A DNA stretch of 64,000 nt from Brachionus koreanus (taxonomy: Eukaryota > Rotifera > Eurotatoria > Ploima > Brachionidae): the NCBI GenBank assembly GCA_016987375.1, contig PJRA01000263.1, positions 4,252,958 through 4,316,957 on the forward strand. Direction: 5' to 3'. Position 1 is the first letter of the stretch. Each line of letters begins with the position of its first letter. Below are positions 13,312 to 23,657 of the stretch, one piece after another. Under the pieces are notes generated by a model that was not told the origin of the DNA, made no database searches, and worked only from the letters and a program-made list of their open reading frames with translations. The position numbers and the translations under genes were made by a program.

Positions 13312-13388
13312 GTAACAAAGTTGCTGTAAAGTCAATTTAAAATTTTTAATGTCGAATTGCTTGTTTTGGATCATAAATTTGAATTCAA

Positions 13389-13611
13389 AACTAGAAGTAC
13401 CAAGCATTTTTTCATGTTTTTTTAATTCAAAAATATTTTATAAAAAACTTTAATAATTTTATAGAGTAATATTATTTTTTAAAGAAAATTTTAAAATCTA
13501 CATAATTAAAAAAAAATTAAAATTATAAAATATTTATTTGAAAATCTATTCAAAAGATACGAGAATCTGAAAACTCAACCGAGTCATTTGACTCATTTGG
13601 TGGTTCTAGTG
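13389..13611. mobile_element. piggyBac-like MITE, copy A
   Basis: The left end reads ACTAGAAGTACCAAGC and the right end GGTGGTTCTAGTG followed by TTAA (13612-13615). Ends of type CACTAGAA.../...TTCTAGTG with a TTAA target site suit the piggyBac superfamily. The inner run TTTAAAATCTACATAATT is shared, in opposite orientation, with copy C at 60986-61165. No transposase is encoded. The left target site has decayed. Confidence 0.65.
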
Positions 13612-13967
13612 TTAATTTCTGATTTTAAAAACAATTATTTTCTTTACTTAAGTAATTCATATTTTCAATACCGTTGAAAATTAAGATATTTTCCTCGATT
13701 CATTCTTCTAGGTATTTTGCAATGTGGCAAAATAGTTACTAAAATAAAACAGCTTAATATCAATATTTAAAATTTATTTTAATAGCTAAATGAGAATATG
13801 TTGTTAGTCTTAGGGCATTAAAATCAAATGTTATCAAAATTTTACGGTTTAGATAGAAAAATTGGATTTTAATTCTATTAAATTCTAAATACTTTAAATA
13901 TTTTTTTAAATTTGTATTTTATTAAATAAGTATTTTTGCTGTTTTAATAAATAAAACTATTTAGCTT

Positions 13968-13973
13968 TTTATT
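13968..13973 (-). promoter_or_regulatory. Poly(A) signal of the TMEM231 gene
   Basis: AATAAA on the minus strand, 43 bp past the stop codon. Confidence 0.55.
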
Positions 13974-14015
13974 TAATAATTTTGAACAAAAAAAAAGAAT
14001 AGTTTATTAAAAAAA

Positions 14016-15174
14016 TTATGAACTTTTAATTTTTTGCGAAGTGTTTACACAAATTGTTGGTACCAATTGATTTTCAAAAATAAACACTTTAATTTTTCTG
14101 AATACAAATAAAAATGGAATCAAAATGCTGATATATTGTATCCATCCCCATTTAAATTGTTGCCAAAATGCAGGTATATAATCAAATTTGAAAGGAACAT
14201 AGCGGATATATGCGTTTATTTTGAAACCTTCGGCCAACGAGTTTTTCCAACTTACATAATCGGTAACCAAGCGAGTGGAAACTAAAAAATTAAATATTAA
14301 AATAGAAATTTTATTTAAAAATTATATTTTTATTCCTTACATTCTCTAGAGCTATAGTCTCTTATTATTTTATCTAAATTTAGTTCCTCCAAATCAATGT
14401 TTGTTTCATTCAACATTTGATACTTGTTTCGAAAAAAAATAAAATTTAGCTTTAAGCAAACAAATAAAGTCAAATTGAGTTAAATTTAATTTACCGAATA
14501 TCCATTATATGTAACCTGTTCTTTTAGCTTTTTTTTCTGAACAAAAGCAAGTTCTCCGTCAAAGCTAACTTCAGTATATTTCCTTGAATTAAAACTTTGC
14601 AAGTAAGCAATCGATTCAAGTTTTAGACTAGAAATGACCTAAAAACCAGCTCATCAAATAAGTTATATGAAGCTAATTTATTTTAAAAATTACAGATATA
14701 GTTGAGTTAAATAATAACAATAGCTTCACATTTGTGATAGTATTTATCGGAATTCCACTAATAAAAATGCTAAATTCCAATAAATCTGGAAAGCCATCTT
14801 CATCTGTGTCTAGTTCATTTATCTATAAGAGCAATTATAAATTAAAATATAAATGTTTTTAAATCTAAACATACAGTTCGAACTGAAGATCTGTATTCAT
14901 TTTGATAAATTTGATTTACGCTTTCAAAGCTGCTGGAAACGAACATACCACTATCGCCTTCCAATATTGCTATATATCGGTATTGGAATTTTATGTCTGG
15001 CGATTCTGTGAACGATTTTTCTTTGATCCAGAATCCTCCAGTAAAATAAGCAATTAGAAACGGACTTAAATATGTTAGCACGATAGATATTAGCTGAACA
15101 ATAGTAGCTTTGGTAAATATGCTTGTTTTATAGCGTTTTTTAATCGAATGTGAAAATACTTCATAAAGGACCAT
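14016..15174 (-). CDS. TMEM231: TMEM231, ciliary transition-zone membrane protein
   Basis: Five exons on the minus strand join in phase: 15174-14875, 14822-14694, 14638-14495, 14422-14341 and 14281-14016, giving 306 residues (human about 316). The start MVLYEVFSHSIKKRYK matches the family start MALYELFSH; an upstream in-frame Met (15207) is less likely. One membrane segment lies at about residues 24-43 and another at about 265-279 (WIQYISILIPFLFVF), followed by RKIKVFIFENQ as in vertebrate TMEM231 (ERIKIFVFQNQ). The long loop between them has GFW and IAYLQSF motifs of the family. In animals TMEM231 is part of the B9/MKS complex that controls which membrane proteins enter the cilium. Its presence and that of DNAH2 show a ciliated animal. 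All introns are 52-72 bp except the first three-base differences in boundary, which are by eye. Confidence 0.93.
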
Positions 15175-18100
15175 TTTGTAAAAATTTGAATGTTTTTCAA
15201 GCCTCAATCTTTAATGTCCATTAAAATTTGAAATAAAATAAATTCAATGTTGGTTGCCTAGGTTACACTACTGGATCATTAATGAACTAAAGATGACTTT
15301 TTTTTATTCTTTGTCATGTAAAACACTGTTCTCCTCTTTTGTAATCATTAAAATTATGTTGGCAAATGTTTCAAAATTTAACCGTTAAATTTTTTGTTTA
15401 TTAGAATTTTTTAGCATTATATCAAATTATGAGTCAAATTAAATAAGTAAATTTTTTGGGGCTGCATACAAAAAATATATATTTGTTTTAAATATCATTT
15501 GAAAATTCGAAAGCAAAATAAATTCTGAATATTAAATTTTATTGACAAATTTAGACACAAGAAAATTAATTTTTAGTTTTAAAAAGCTAATTGAATTAGC
15601 CTTGACACAAATATAGAATTCTCTAGACCTAAAATTTGAGCTAAAAGCAGGATTTTGTCCAAAATTAAGAATATGAAAATTAGTAAATACTACAGTACAG
15701 TGTTTAAATTTAATAGTTGATTAAACAACATTAATAAGAATTTCAAAATCATTAAATTTTAAATATTTTTTTTGAGACGTTTAAAGATTTTCAGTTAAAT
15801 CAATTTCTTGTTTCTATGGTTCTAATCTTGAAAAGTTTATATTTAAAAATTTATTTGAGGATTAAGATTTCAATTTATTATCACGAGCTTTCAATGGCTT
15901 TTTTTACCTCTTTTAAGCTTAAATTAATCTCATCTGTTATGAAAATATATTTCAAAATACAATTGAAAATTTCTTAATATTGTTGAGTTCTAGTTAATTC
16001 TGGTAACCTGAAGCTTATTTTTAGTTTGTGTATAATCCAATTCAAGGAAAATACAATTTATATATTTAATATTTAAAGACCAGCCTCGTTTTCAAAAAAT
16101 TACAACTATTCTACAAATAATTACTCATTTTAAATAAAATAAAATTATCAAAAAAATTATCATAGCATGATATTTACTTATTTTGTTGGTTATTTTTGAT
16201 CACATGAAGAATAATGGTTAAAATAAAAAATTATAAAATTTTTTGAAACAAATGCTGATAACAATTTTTTCAATAAAGTTTGATTGTTGTCATTTTGCCT
16301 ACCCTACTAAAAGTTAGACGGATTAAAGAATGGATTTTTAGTGCGTTTTTTAACAGCATAGAGACGAATATTTCTAAACTAGATATCAGTAAAATTTTAG
16401 GAATTTATTTTGGTTCTTTCGTGACACGATTCTTGAAATGGCCTCAAAAAAATTTTAAAATCTTTGATTACGTTTTTCTTTTTTTTAATTTTCAAATATT
16501 ATTGAAATAATCTTTTAAGATTTTTTTATAATTAAGATGTAAAAATTAAAAAGGACTCATTCGATATTTTCAAAATTAATTTCAGCAGTTGGTATTTTTT
16601 TAATTAAATTAGGTAATATGTATATCTAACTAGAGCAAAGAAACCTTGCACAATTTTTCAAATTGTATTTTTTAACAAATATGTATTTTTAAGTCTTAAA
16701 AAATATTTTTATTTTCTAGTTGTATTTTCAATGCACCAAATTGTTGCTTTCTGTTGTTTGGAAAATTAAATATAACCAAACAATCTGAATTTTTTAGATC
16801 ACATGTTTTAAATTTTGCTTATATTTCCAACCATGTTCTGAATTTTTTTTTAAATTAAATTATTTTATGTATTTCTAGGACCTGAAAATTGAATCATATT
16901 TTAAAAAAAAAAAGAAAAAAATGTAAAATAGTAGTTGATTTGTGTCCCAAAATTAGATGACTTTGAGACATTTAAAGATTTAAATTTTATCTTTTTTTCA
17001 AAAGAATATCTATTCAGACTTTAAAGCTAAAATAAAAAGAACCGATACAGAATTAAGAAACTAAATAGTTTTTTAATAATCATTTAATCCTACTGAAAAA
17101 AAGTTATTTTTTCATTAAATTAATGTCAACAGATGTTCAAGAAACAAAATTTAATCAATTTCTTGGCAAATTTTGAATTACCTTCCGATACTTTATTAAA
17201 ATTGAAATTTTAATTTGGTTTTCCTCAAAGCAGGATATAATTTTTATTAAATATTCAAAATAAAGCCATTTATTCAAATATTTACATTATCTCAACATTA
17301 TTAAGGTTTTATGTTTAAATTTATTTGCGAACTTATTGCAAAGTAGCGAGAAAAAATCATTTATTTTAAATTTCTACGTTAATTAGGTAAACAAAATATG
17401 AAATTCAATTTTGTTGACTTGAATTATTTTTTGAATATATTACAAAATTTTGGAGCGCCTTTTTTAGAAATTTTGTCTGTGAATACTAAATAAAAGCAAT
17501 TTTTTTTGATAAGTAAAACTTCAAATAATTTGGAGATCTTTTTAAGATTATTTTTAACTCTTAATTTTATGTCTTACTTAGTGACCTAAAATTCAATTTA
17601 TGAAAACTATGAAATAAAAAAATTTTCTTTTAAATTTAATTTTCTTTTTTTTACAACTAATCATAAAAATTTTTTGTTGGGATAATTTTAAAAATTGATT
17701 TACATTGAACTAAACTCTATAAAAATATTGTCGACTGCATTCAGAAATTGCTTGTAGATCTTCGAAGACGCACCGAAACCTTTCAAATTGTTTTATAAGC
17801 TGATTATTTTTTTTTACTTTATTAAACTTTAGTCAGTTAGGATATACTTAAAATGTAAATAGAATCAGAACAATAGCAGCTGCTCAATATACTGTTCATT
17901 ATTTATTCAATAGAAGAGAAAATATCTCTATTAAATCTTTTTTTATTTGTTTGGTCACATCGGAAAAAAACATTTCCTTAATTAGAGTTAAAATTTCAAG
18001 TTTATCAAATTTCTATTTATCCATTGAGCAAATTTAAATTTAAAATTTTCTATCAGCACGAAAACAATGAAGTTTTTCTTTCGTTCAATCCTGCAATTTT

Positions 18101-18262
18101 CTTACCTTTATTCAAACAATAAGCCAAAAAAGAATTAAAATAAGAAATAAGAAAATTTCTATATATTTTTATTTATTTAAATTTTATTTAAAATTTTTAG
18201 ATTTAAATAATTTTAAAAAGAATGTTTAACAATTAAGCTCATTTCATTTTTCTTAAGTAAAA
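15175..18262. other. AT-rich intergenic region, no gene seen
   Basis: About 3.1 kb of poly-A/poly-T-rich DNA between the divergent TMEM231 and the unknown gene at 18263, so both promoters must lie here. A 76-codon ORF at 16280-16510 has no family features and is probably chance. I found no repeat shared with other parts of the window. Confidence 0.6.
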
Positions 18263-19084
18263 ATGTTCCGACTGAGAGCTACTAACAACCCAAGCGGTGA
18301 AGTCACTTCAATCAGCTCGTTTAAACCTAGCAAGCCGATTAACCAGACAAATTATTTGTTTCGTCGCAATCCAACAAACATAGCATTACACAAAGAAAAC
18401 AGTAAAATGGCAGCTAATGGCGCCAAAGTCCCAATTGATAGTCGAATTATTGTAGATAACGTTCAAAAAGGCTTGCCTATTTTGAATCAAAATTTTCAGC
18501 GATCGCAAACAAGTACCAATATGCGTTCAAAGCCATCAAGTGGTAGATCGACAATCAGAGAAGTCGAAAATTCAAAGCCTTTGCCACGAGATTGCAACTG
18601 TGTTTTATGTTTAAACAAAATTTTGATCAAACGTAAAAGAGCAAAAACATCGGTGGCTAGAGCCGAAGAAAAGTGGACTGTTGATTCGAGACACTTTTTA
18701 GAAACTCTAGACCGCATTCAGCTAAGTGTTAAAGTAAACAGAAAGTTTTCGTCCAGAGATTTAAACAACAGTAATAGTGGTTCTGATTCGGACCAGAAAT
18801 ACGACTGTCAGACATCTGAAAAGCCAAGATATTTACACAAATCATCAAGAATAAAGCTATGGAAACCAAATGATGTAGATAAATGGGTTTCTAATCCGAA
18901 AATTGATTCCGAAGGCGATACAGACTACAGTGATGTATCATCCAAAGAATCAAGTTCAAGCTTAAAGCATAGAGACAATTCGTTTGAGTATGTGTTTAAT
19001 GAACCACAAGGATGTCCAATTAATCCACCGACATCTCCCCTTTCTTTTTTTCGAATTCCTGTAGCACTTCCGATTGACGATTGA
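18263..19084 (+). CDS. Hypothetical protein, 273 residues, single exon
   Basis: I do not recognise this protein. The ATG at 18263 (MFRLRATNNPSG) begins an uninterrupted frame with codon use much richer in G and C than the flanks, which supports coding. It is basic in the first half (residues 1-130), with a short Cys motif CNCVLC near residue 114, and acidic/Ser-rich near 215-240 (EGDTDYSDVSSKESSSS). It ends with a hydrophobic Pro-rich tail (FFRIPVALPIDD). There is no signal peptide or membrane segment. An AATAAA at 19129-19134 fits a 3' end 45 bp after the stop. It could be lineage-specific or a fast-evolving disordered protein. Confidence 0.75.
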   Translation: MFRLRATNNPSGEVTSISSFKPSKPINQTNYLFRRNPTNIALHKENSKMAANGAKVPIDSRIIVDNVQKGLPILNQNFQRSQTSTNMRSKPSSGRSTIREVENSKPLPRDCNCVLCLNKILIKRKRAKTSVARAEEKWTVDSRHFLETLDRIQLSVKVNRKFSSRDLNNSNSGSDSDQKYDCQTSEKPRYLHKSSRIKLWKPNDVDKWVSNPKIDSEGDTDYSDVSSKESSSSLKHRDNSFEYVFNEPQGCPINPPTSPLSFFRIPVALPIDD

Positions 19085-19128
19085 ATAATTTTGCTTTAAA
19101 AAACACCCAGTTGATGAAATTATTTTTT

Positions 19129-19134
19129 AATAAA
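19129..19134 (+). promoter_or_regulatory. Poly(A) signal
   Basis: AATAAA 45 bp after the stop codon of the 273-residue protein gene. Confidence 0.55.
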
Positions 19135-20569
19135 AGAATTGAATAATTGTCCATTTTTGAATTACCTTAAGCAAATAGTTTATTTTAGATACTAAGATAC
19201 CAGGTATTATTTTATTTAATGCCTTAGAAATAATCTCAATAAAGTTCACCTAGTTCAAATAAATTTAGTGATTATCGAAGCATTAGGATCATTAAAATGT
19301 TTAAGTAAACAAACTGAAAAATATCAAAATTCAAATTCAATTGTTTTTAATAGAAACAAAAATAGTTGATTTAAATATTTTATTTTTTTGAATGCTTGTT
19401 TTAGATGGTTTTAGAAAAATAAATGAAATGATAAAGAAAAAATTAAGTGATGCCCGAGGCAAAATTTTAAGTAAATTTTAAAAGAATTCATTTTTAAAAT
19501 AATCACTATTTTTAACTGATCGGTTAATTCATTAAGGTAAAAGAAAAGTAGAGCATCAAATTGTTAAATTTTTATCATTTATTTAGCTTTTTTTCTAATT
19601 TAAATTTTTTTTTTTCAAAAAGATTTTGTTCCTAAAAGATTTGGGAAGAAACGCAGCAAAGTTTAACTATTAATGTAACTTGGTATGGTTGCGATATAAT
19701 GTATTTAAAGAATTAGTAAAATTCTTTAGAAAAAAAAAGTTTTAAACTTTCAAAAATCTCAAAAAATAAAAAACAATATTTGGCATCATTTTAAAAGAGT
19801 AAAAACAAATAAAAAACAAATACAAAAATTATGCTTGGAAATAAAGGTTTTTACTTTATTTTGGTGTTTGTTTAACAAGGACCCTGTTTTAAATTCTGAC
19901 AGATTGTTTAAGTAAAAGAAATCGTAAAAAGAACTATAATTTAATAACAAAACCGTCTTTCAAATTTTAAATTGAAAAAATCAATTAATTTTTTTATGAA
20001 TCTTGCTATGGAAAATCAGATAATTTATTAGATTTCCTGTAAAAATAACAAACTCATGTTAAATTCATGGTTTAAATCAGAATAATTAGCTTAAAAGTTA
20101 AATTAGAAAAATACAAGCTTTGTTTCACAATTTTTCAACTGATGACTTGTAGTAAAAAGCACCCTAAAAATAGCCCATTAGAGAATATCGCTTGAAGTTA
20201 AGTTTTATTCGAATTTTTTAATTTATTTTAAGAGTAAACAAGGCAAAAATAAACAAAAATTTTGAAACAAAAGAGCAATATTTAAACAAAAAAAATAAAA
20301 ATAAGTTAATTATTTGTTTTTTTTCGTAATATTTTCATTTTCGTCACAAATAAATATTTTTTGCTTCATTTAATCCAGCTTTGTTCTTACGTTTGATGTT
20401 GGATACTGAAATTAAAAAAAAATAATGTATCAAAAGTTTTAAAAACGCTTAAATTTCAATAAAATCAAATTATCTAAAAAAAAAAAATTCCGAAGTTAGG
20501 GTTATCTTTAATAGTGAATACCTAAATTAATTGTTAGTGACTTGATGTAATTAGGATCTAGTTGATTAT
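19135..20569. other. AT-rich intergenic region, nothing recognised
   Basis: No coding frame, RNA gene or shared repeat was seen here on either strand. Confidence 0.55.
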
Positions 20570-20915
20570 GTTACCTATGGTAAATGGGAGCGAATGTAGG
20601 CGAATGTCTGAATCTGACAGTAAAAGCCTGATCACAAGAACAAATTAAGAGCCGCTAAGTCAATTCATTAAGAATAAAAGACTAATATGGTTTGGACATG
20701 TAATTAGAATGAAAGAGACAAGAATATCAAAATGAGCCGTTCAATAGACATCTCGAGGGTGACACAATGTAGAATGATCAGCAGGAACATGGAGGCAAAC
20801 AATCACGAAAAAGCTCACAAATAGCAAAAACAAGGGTAAAGGCAAAAGATAGATTTGAGTGGAAATCAAAAGTAATGATCCTGTGCTCCACAGAAGCGAA
20901 TAAGGAGAAAAAAAC
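20570..20915 (+). mobile_element. Decayed RTE-like LINE, C-terminal fragment
   Basis: Broken frames on the plus strand read NGSECRRMSESDSKSL, then RIKRLIWFGHVIRM (20660-20715) and then KDRFEWKSKVMILCSTEAN (about 20847-20904). The order 'YGSE.W..', 'RLRWFGHV.RM', 'KDR..W+..V..LCST' is the usual C-terminal layout of endonuclease/reverse-transcriptase ORFs of RTE-like elements. Stops and frameshifts show it is dead. Confidence 0.78.
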
Positions 20916-21554
20916 ATAGCTCACCTATTAAGGAATAACTGATATTCCTAGAGGGTTATCATCATTTTTAAGTAATTAAGTTTTTAATGATGTTTAATTT
21001 TGTATCAATTTCATTTTTATTTTTTGGTATTACCTTGGCATTTTTCAAAGTAGATGAAAAAATTGAAAAAAACTTTATTAAATGAACTAATAGTTAATGC
21101 AAATCTCGAGAACAAGAATTTTTTTCCTAAAAGGTGCACTTTAATTCACATAAACTTTTATTTTAAACATTACAAATAGACTAAATTGAAAAATTATTCT
21201 TAAAAAATATTGATTTAAATGAAACTAATTTTCAAGAAATAATCACAGTATCTCAAAGCTTAGAAGTTGATGGGTTTACTTGCAAGAAAAAAATTTAAAA
21301 CTATAATTATAAATTAAAACATTAAAATGAAGAAATTTTTTTTTTGTTTTAACTTTTGAGTTTTAAAAATTTTGCAAATTATAAAAAGTACCGTCCTATG
21401 TTGATTAATCTTAGGCTCTTCATTAGTGATGAAGAACATAAGATTAGCACTTTGATATCAGCAGCAGAAATGATTTATGTTATGTGTCAATAGTCAATAT
21501 AATAGTAAATTAATAAATAAATTTAGTGTATTAAAGTCTAACTTTTCTCGGTCA

Positions 21555-21748
21555 TAAAGTGTAGTGGTTCGAATTCTCATTCAGTTCCGACTGCAAGCGT
21601 GTCGGGTTAACTACCCGACCGTCCAAGAATTTAAAAAAAAAATAAAAAGAAATCACGAGGGCAGAAAAAAACTCAAGGGAATTGATTTGATTGGAAATCA
21701 TAATTTAATGACCCTATGCTCCACAAGCAGTGAATAAGGAAAAAAAGT
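21555..21748 (+). mobile_element. SINE-like element: Pol III-like box and hairpin head, LINE-derived tail
   Basis: The head holds GGTTCGAATTC (21566-21576), close to the Pol III B box consensus. It is followed by GTCGGGTTAACTACCCGAC (21601-21619), a 6-bp stem with a 7-base loop like a tRNA T-arm. The tail at 21679-21746 is about 85% alike over some 42 bases to the 3' end of the LINE copy at 20849-20914 (shared GGAAATCA and TGCTCCACA, then GAATAAGGA). A tRNA-like head with the 3' tail of a partner LINE is the classic SINE build. No clear A box or target duplication was found, so the call is tentative. Confidence 0.4.
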
Positions 21749-22041
21749 CTAACTTTGGATATTAATTATTAAAGTTAAGCCAAAATTAAATTTATTTCTT
21801 AAATAGAATTAGAAAATTTAAATAACTTGGTTTCGTAGTGAATAACTGCATTTAGGAATTAACTTTAACTTGTAAAATTTTGAAGATTTATTTATAGACT
21901 TTTGGCAAAGCTAGCCTAAAATTATATTTTGCTTGGTTAATATTTATTTTAGTTTCTATGATAACTTTGATTGAATTTTTTTCAAAATGAATTTATTTAA
22001 AATGAGCTAGTATTTTGTTATATTTTAAAGGCAGATTGGCC

Positions 22042-23531
22042 ATGTCTGAGGAATCAGTTGAGATATCAAGATCAACACTAATAAAATGCACCAATTTGGA
22101 AAAATTCAAACAAATAGACTCTGAGGAATTTGAAAAAATTCTGCACTTGACCAACAAAAAGCCGATATTAGCTCCTAAAAATGACAAAAGAAAATTGAAC
22201 TTTTCTAAAATTGAAATTACTCCTGTAAAAAATCAGTCAAATAGTTGTCTGGCTCAAAACGAATCATCAGTTAGAACTTCTCTAGTCAAAAGCATTTGTT
22301 CGTTTCTAGAGAATAAAATTCAAGAAACTTCTGATTCTGATTTAAATAAAATTAATTCATTTAAAAAGAATGATTCGTTCGACACTGACATAAACAGTGA
22401 ATCGAGCTTTGGCGATAATTACAACGCAAAAATTAGTATTAGTCTGAATTCACTTGATTACACTATCAAATGTAGGAGATTCGGTGGTAATTGCTAATAA
22501 AAGTCTTTTGATGCATTTAAAAGCATTTTATGAGTGTCCAAAGACTTTTTTATTTTTTAAATAAATTTTACCTAGCTTTTTTTTTAGCTTTTGAGCATTC
22601 TTCGAATAACAATAATAATAATAATGAGGAGAAAAAAGATGAAAAATCAAAATCTAAGTCAAAAGATAAGCACAGAGATAAGGAAAGATCAAATAAATCA
22701 AAAACAAATGAAAGCGAAAGAAGAAAGCGATCGAAATCAAATGAGAAAGAGAAACACAAATCAGGAAAATCACACACAAAAATTGACCAAAACGAAATGG
22801 TTGAAAAAAAAGAAAAAAATAAAGAAGAAAAAAATTTAAAACCTGAACAAACTGAAAACGTTTTTAATAGTATAAATAGTTCACCTGAATTGAGAATTGA
22901 ACTACAAGATGATAAGCATTCAAATAAAATTCAAGGGGAAGATTATGTAGTGGATGAACTTATTGTGAGTGATCATGTCATGAGTGAATTATCAAATAAT
23001 GAGCTTGGATTACCTGACCAAGAAATACAAAAGCATGATTATTCAGAAAATGAAATAGAGAAAGATAAAGAAGATTATATTGAATATTCAGAAGTTGGTC
23101 AAAACATTAATTCAAATAGTGAAGAACAAGAGATGAACCAAGGATCCTCGGATATCATGAATCAAGGACGACTATCAAATGCAACCAGTTCTTATTCAGA
23201 TTTCAAAAATTCGGTCAATTTTTCGACCTCAACTAAAAAGCAAGAAGATAATTTCAAACAGAATTTATCTCTACAAACTGCTAATAAAGTACTCCAGTAT
23301 ATATCCAGTTTTATAAGTGTAACCACTCCCGAGAACAAAAATTTATGGCTGAGTCTTATTGAAAAAACTGGTGATTCCATAATCGATATTCTTACAATGA
23401 AAGATGATGAAAATAGAAACATTTGGCTCACTTGGCTTAAAGATCAATGCTCTAGCTTGGATCAATTGAGCAAGGATTTAATTAATGATATTGAAGCAAA
23501 AATTTTGAAAATAGAGTACAAAAATTATTAA
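22042..23531 (+). CDS. Unknown charged protein, two exons, 462 residues
   Basis: Not recognised. Exons 22042-22486 and 22588-23531 join in phase 1 across a 101-bp intron (Ggtaatt donor, tttttag acceptor). The first ATG of the frame is at 22042 (MSEESVEISRS). The first exon is Ser/Lys/Asn-rich. The second opens with a poly-Asn tract and a long Lys/Glu/Asp/Ser run (residues about 150-220, KSKSKSKDKHRDKERS), then an acidic stretch, and ends in about 85 residues that look folded and helical, with two related pieces (NKNLWLSLIEKTGDSIIDI and NRNIWLTWLKDQCSSLDQL). No signal peptide or membrane segment. An AATAAA at 23622-23627 lies only 30 bp before the SETD6 start. The splice could be absent, in which case the second frame would need its own start. 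Confidence 0.7.
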
Positions 23532-23621
23532 GTGTTTTGTTAATTTTGTTAAACTATTTTTACAAAATAAGTTAAGATGTTTGTTACTTATATAAAGTTC
23601 AAAGAGAATTAAGTGAATTTT

Positions 23622-23627
23622 AATAAA
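23622..23627 (+). promoter_or_regulatory. Poly(A) signal between two tightly spaced genes
   Basis: AATAAA 91 bp after the stop of the upstream gene and 30 bp before the ATG of SETD6. Confidence 0.5.
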
Positions 23628-23657
23628 TATTTACTATAAAAATATTTTTAATTAAAA

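Noticed and set aside
12533..13318. ORF of 261 codons (and two others) spanning the N run
   Set aside because: The middle is unknown bases. Only the flanks were used, as parts of a LINE; the other two N-spanning ORFs are in wrong frames.
16280..16510. 76-codon ORF in the TMEM231 upstream region
   Set aside because: No recognisable motif, AT-driven amino-acid content (Phe, Ile, Lys, Asn) and no sign of splicing or a poly(A) site linked to it.
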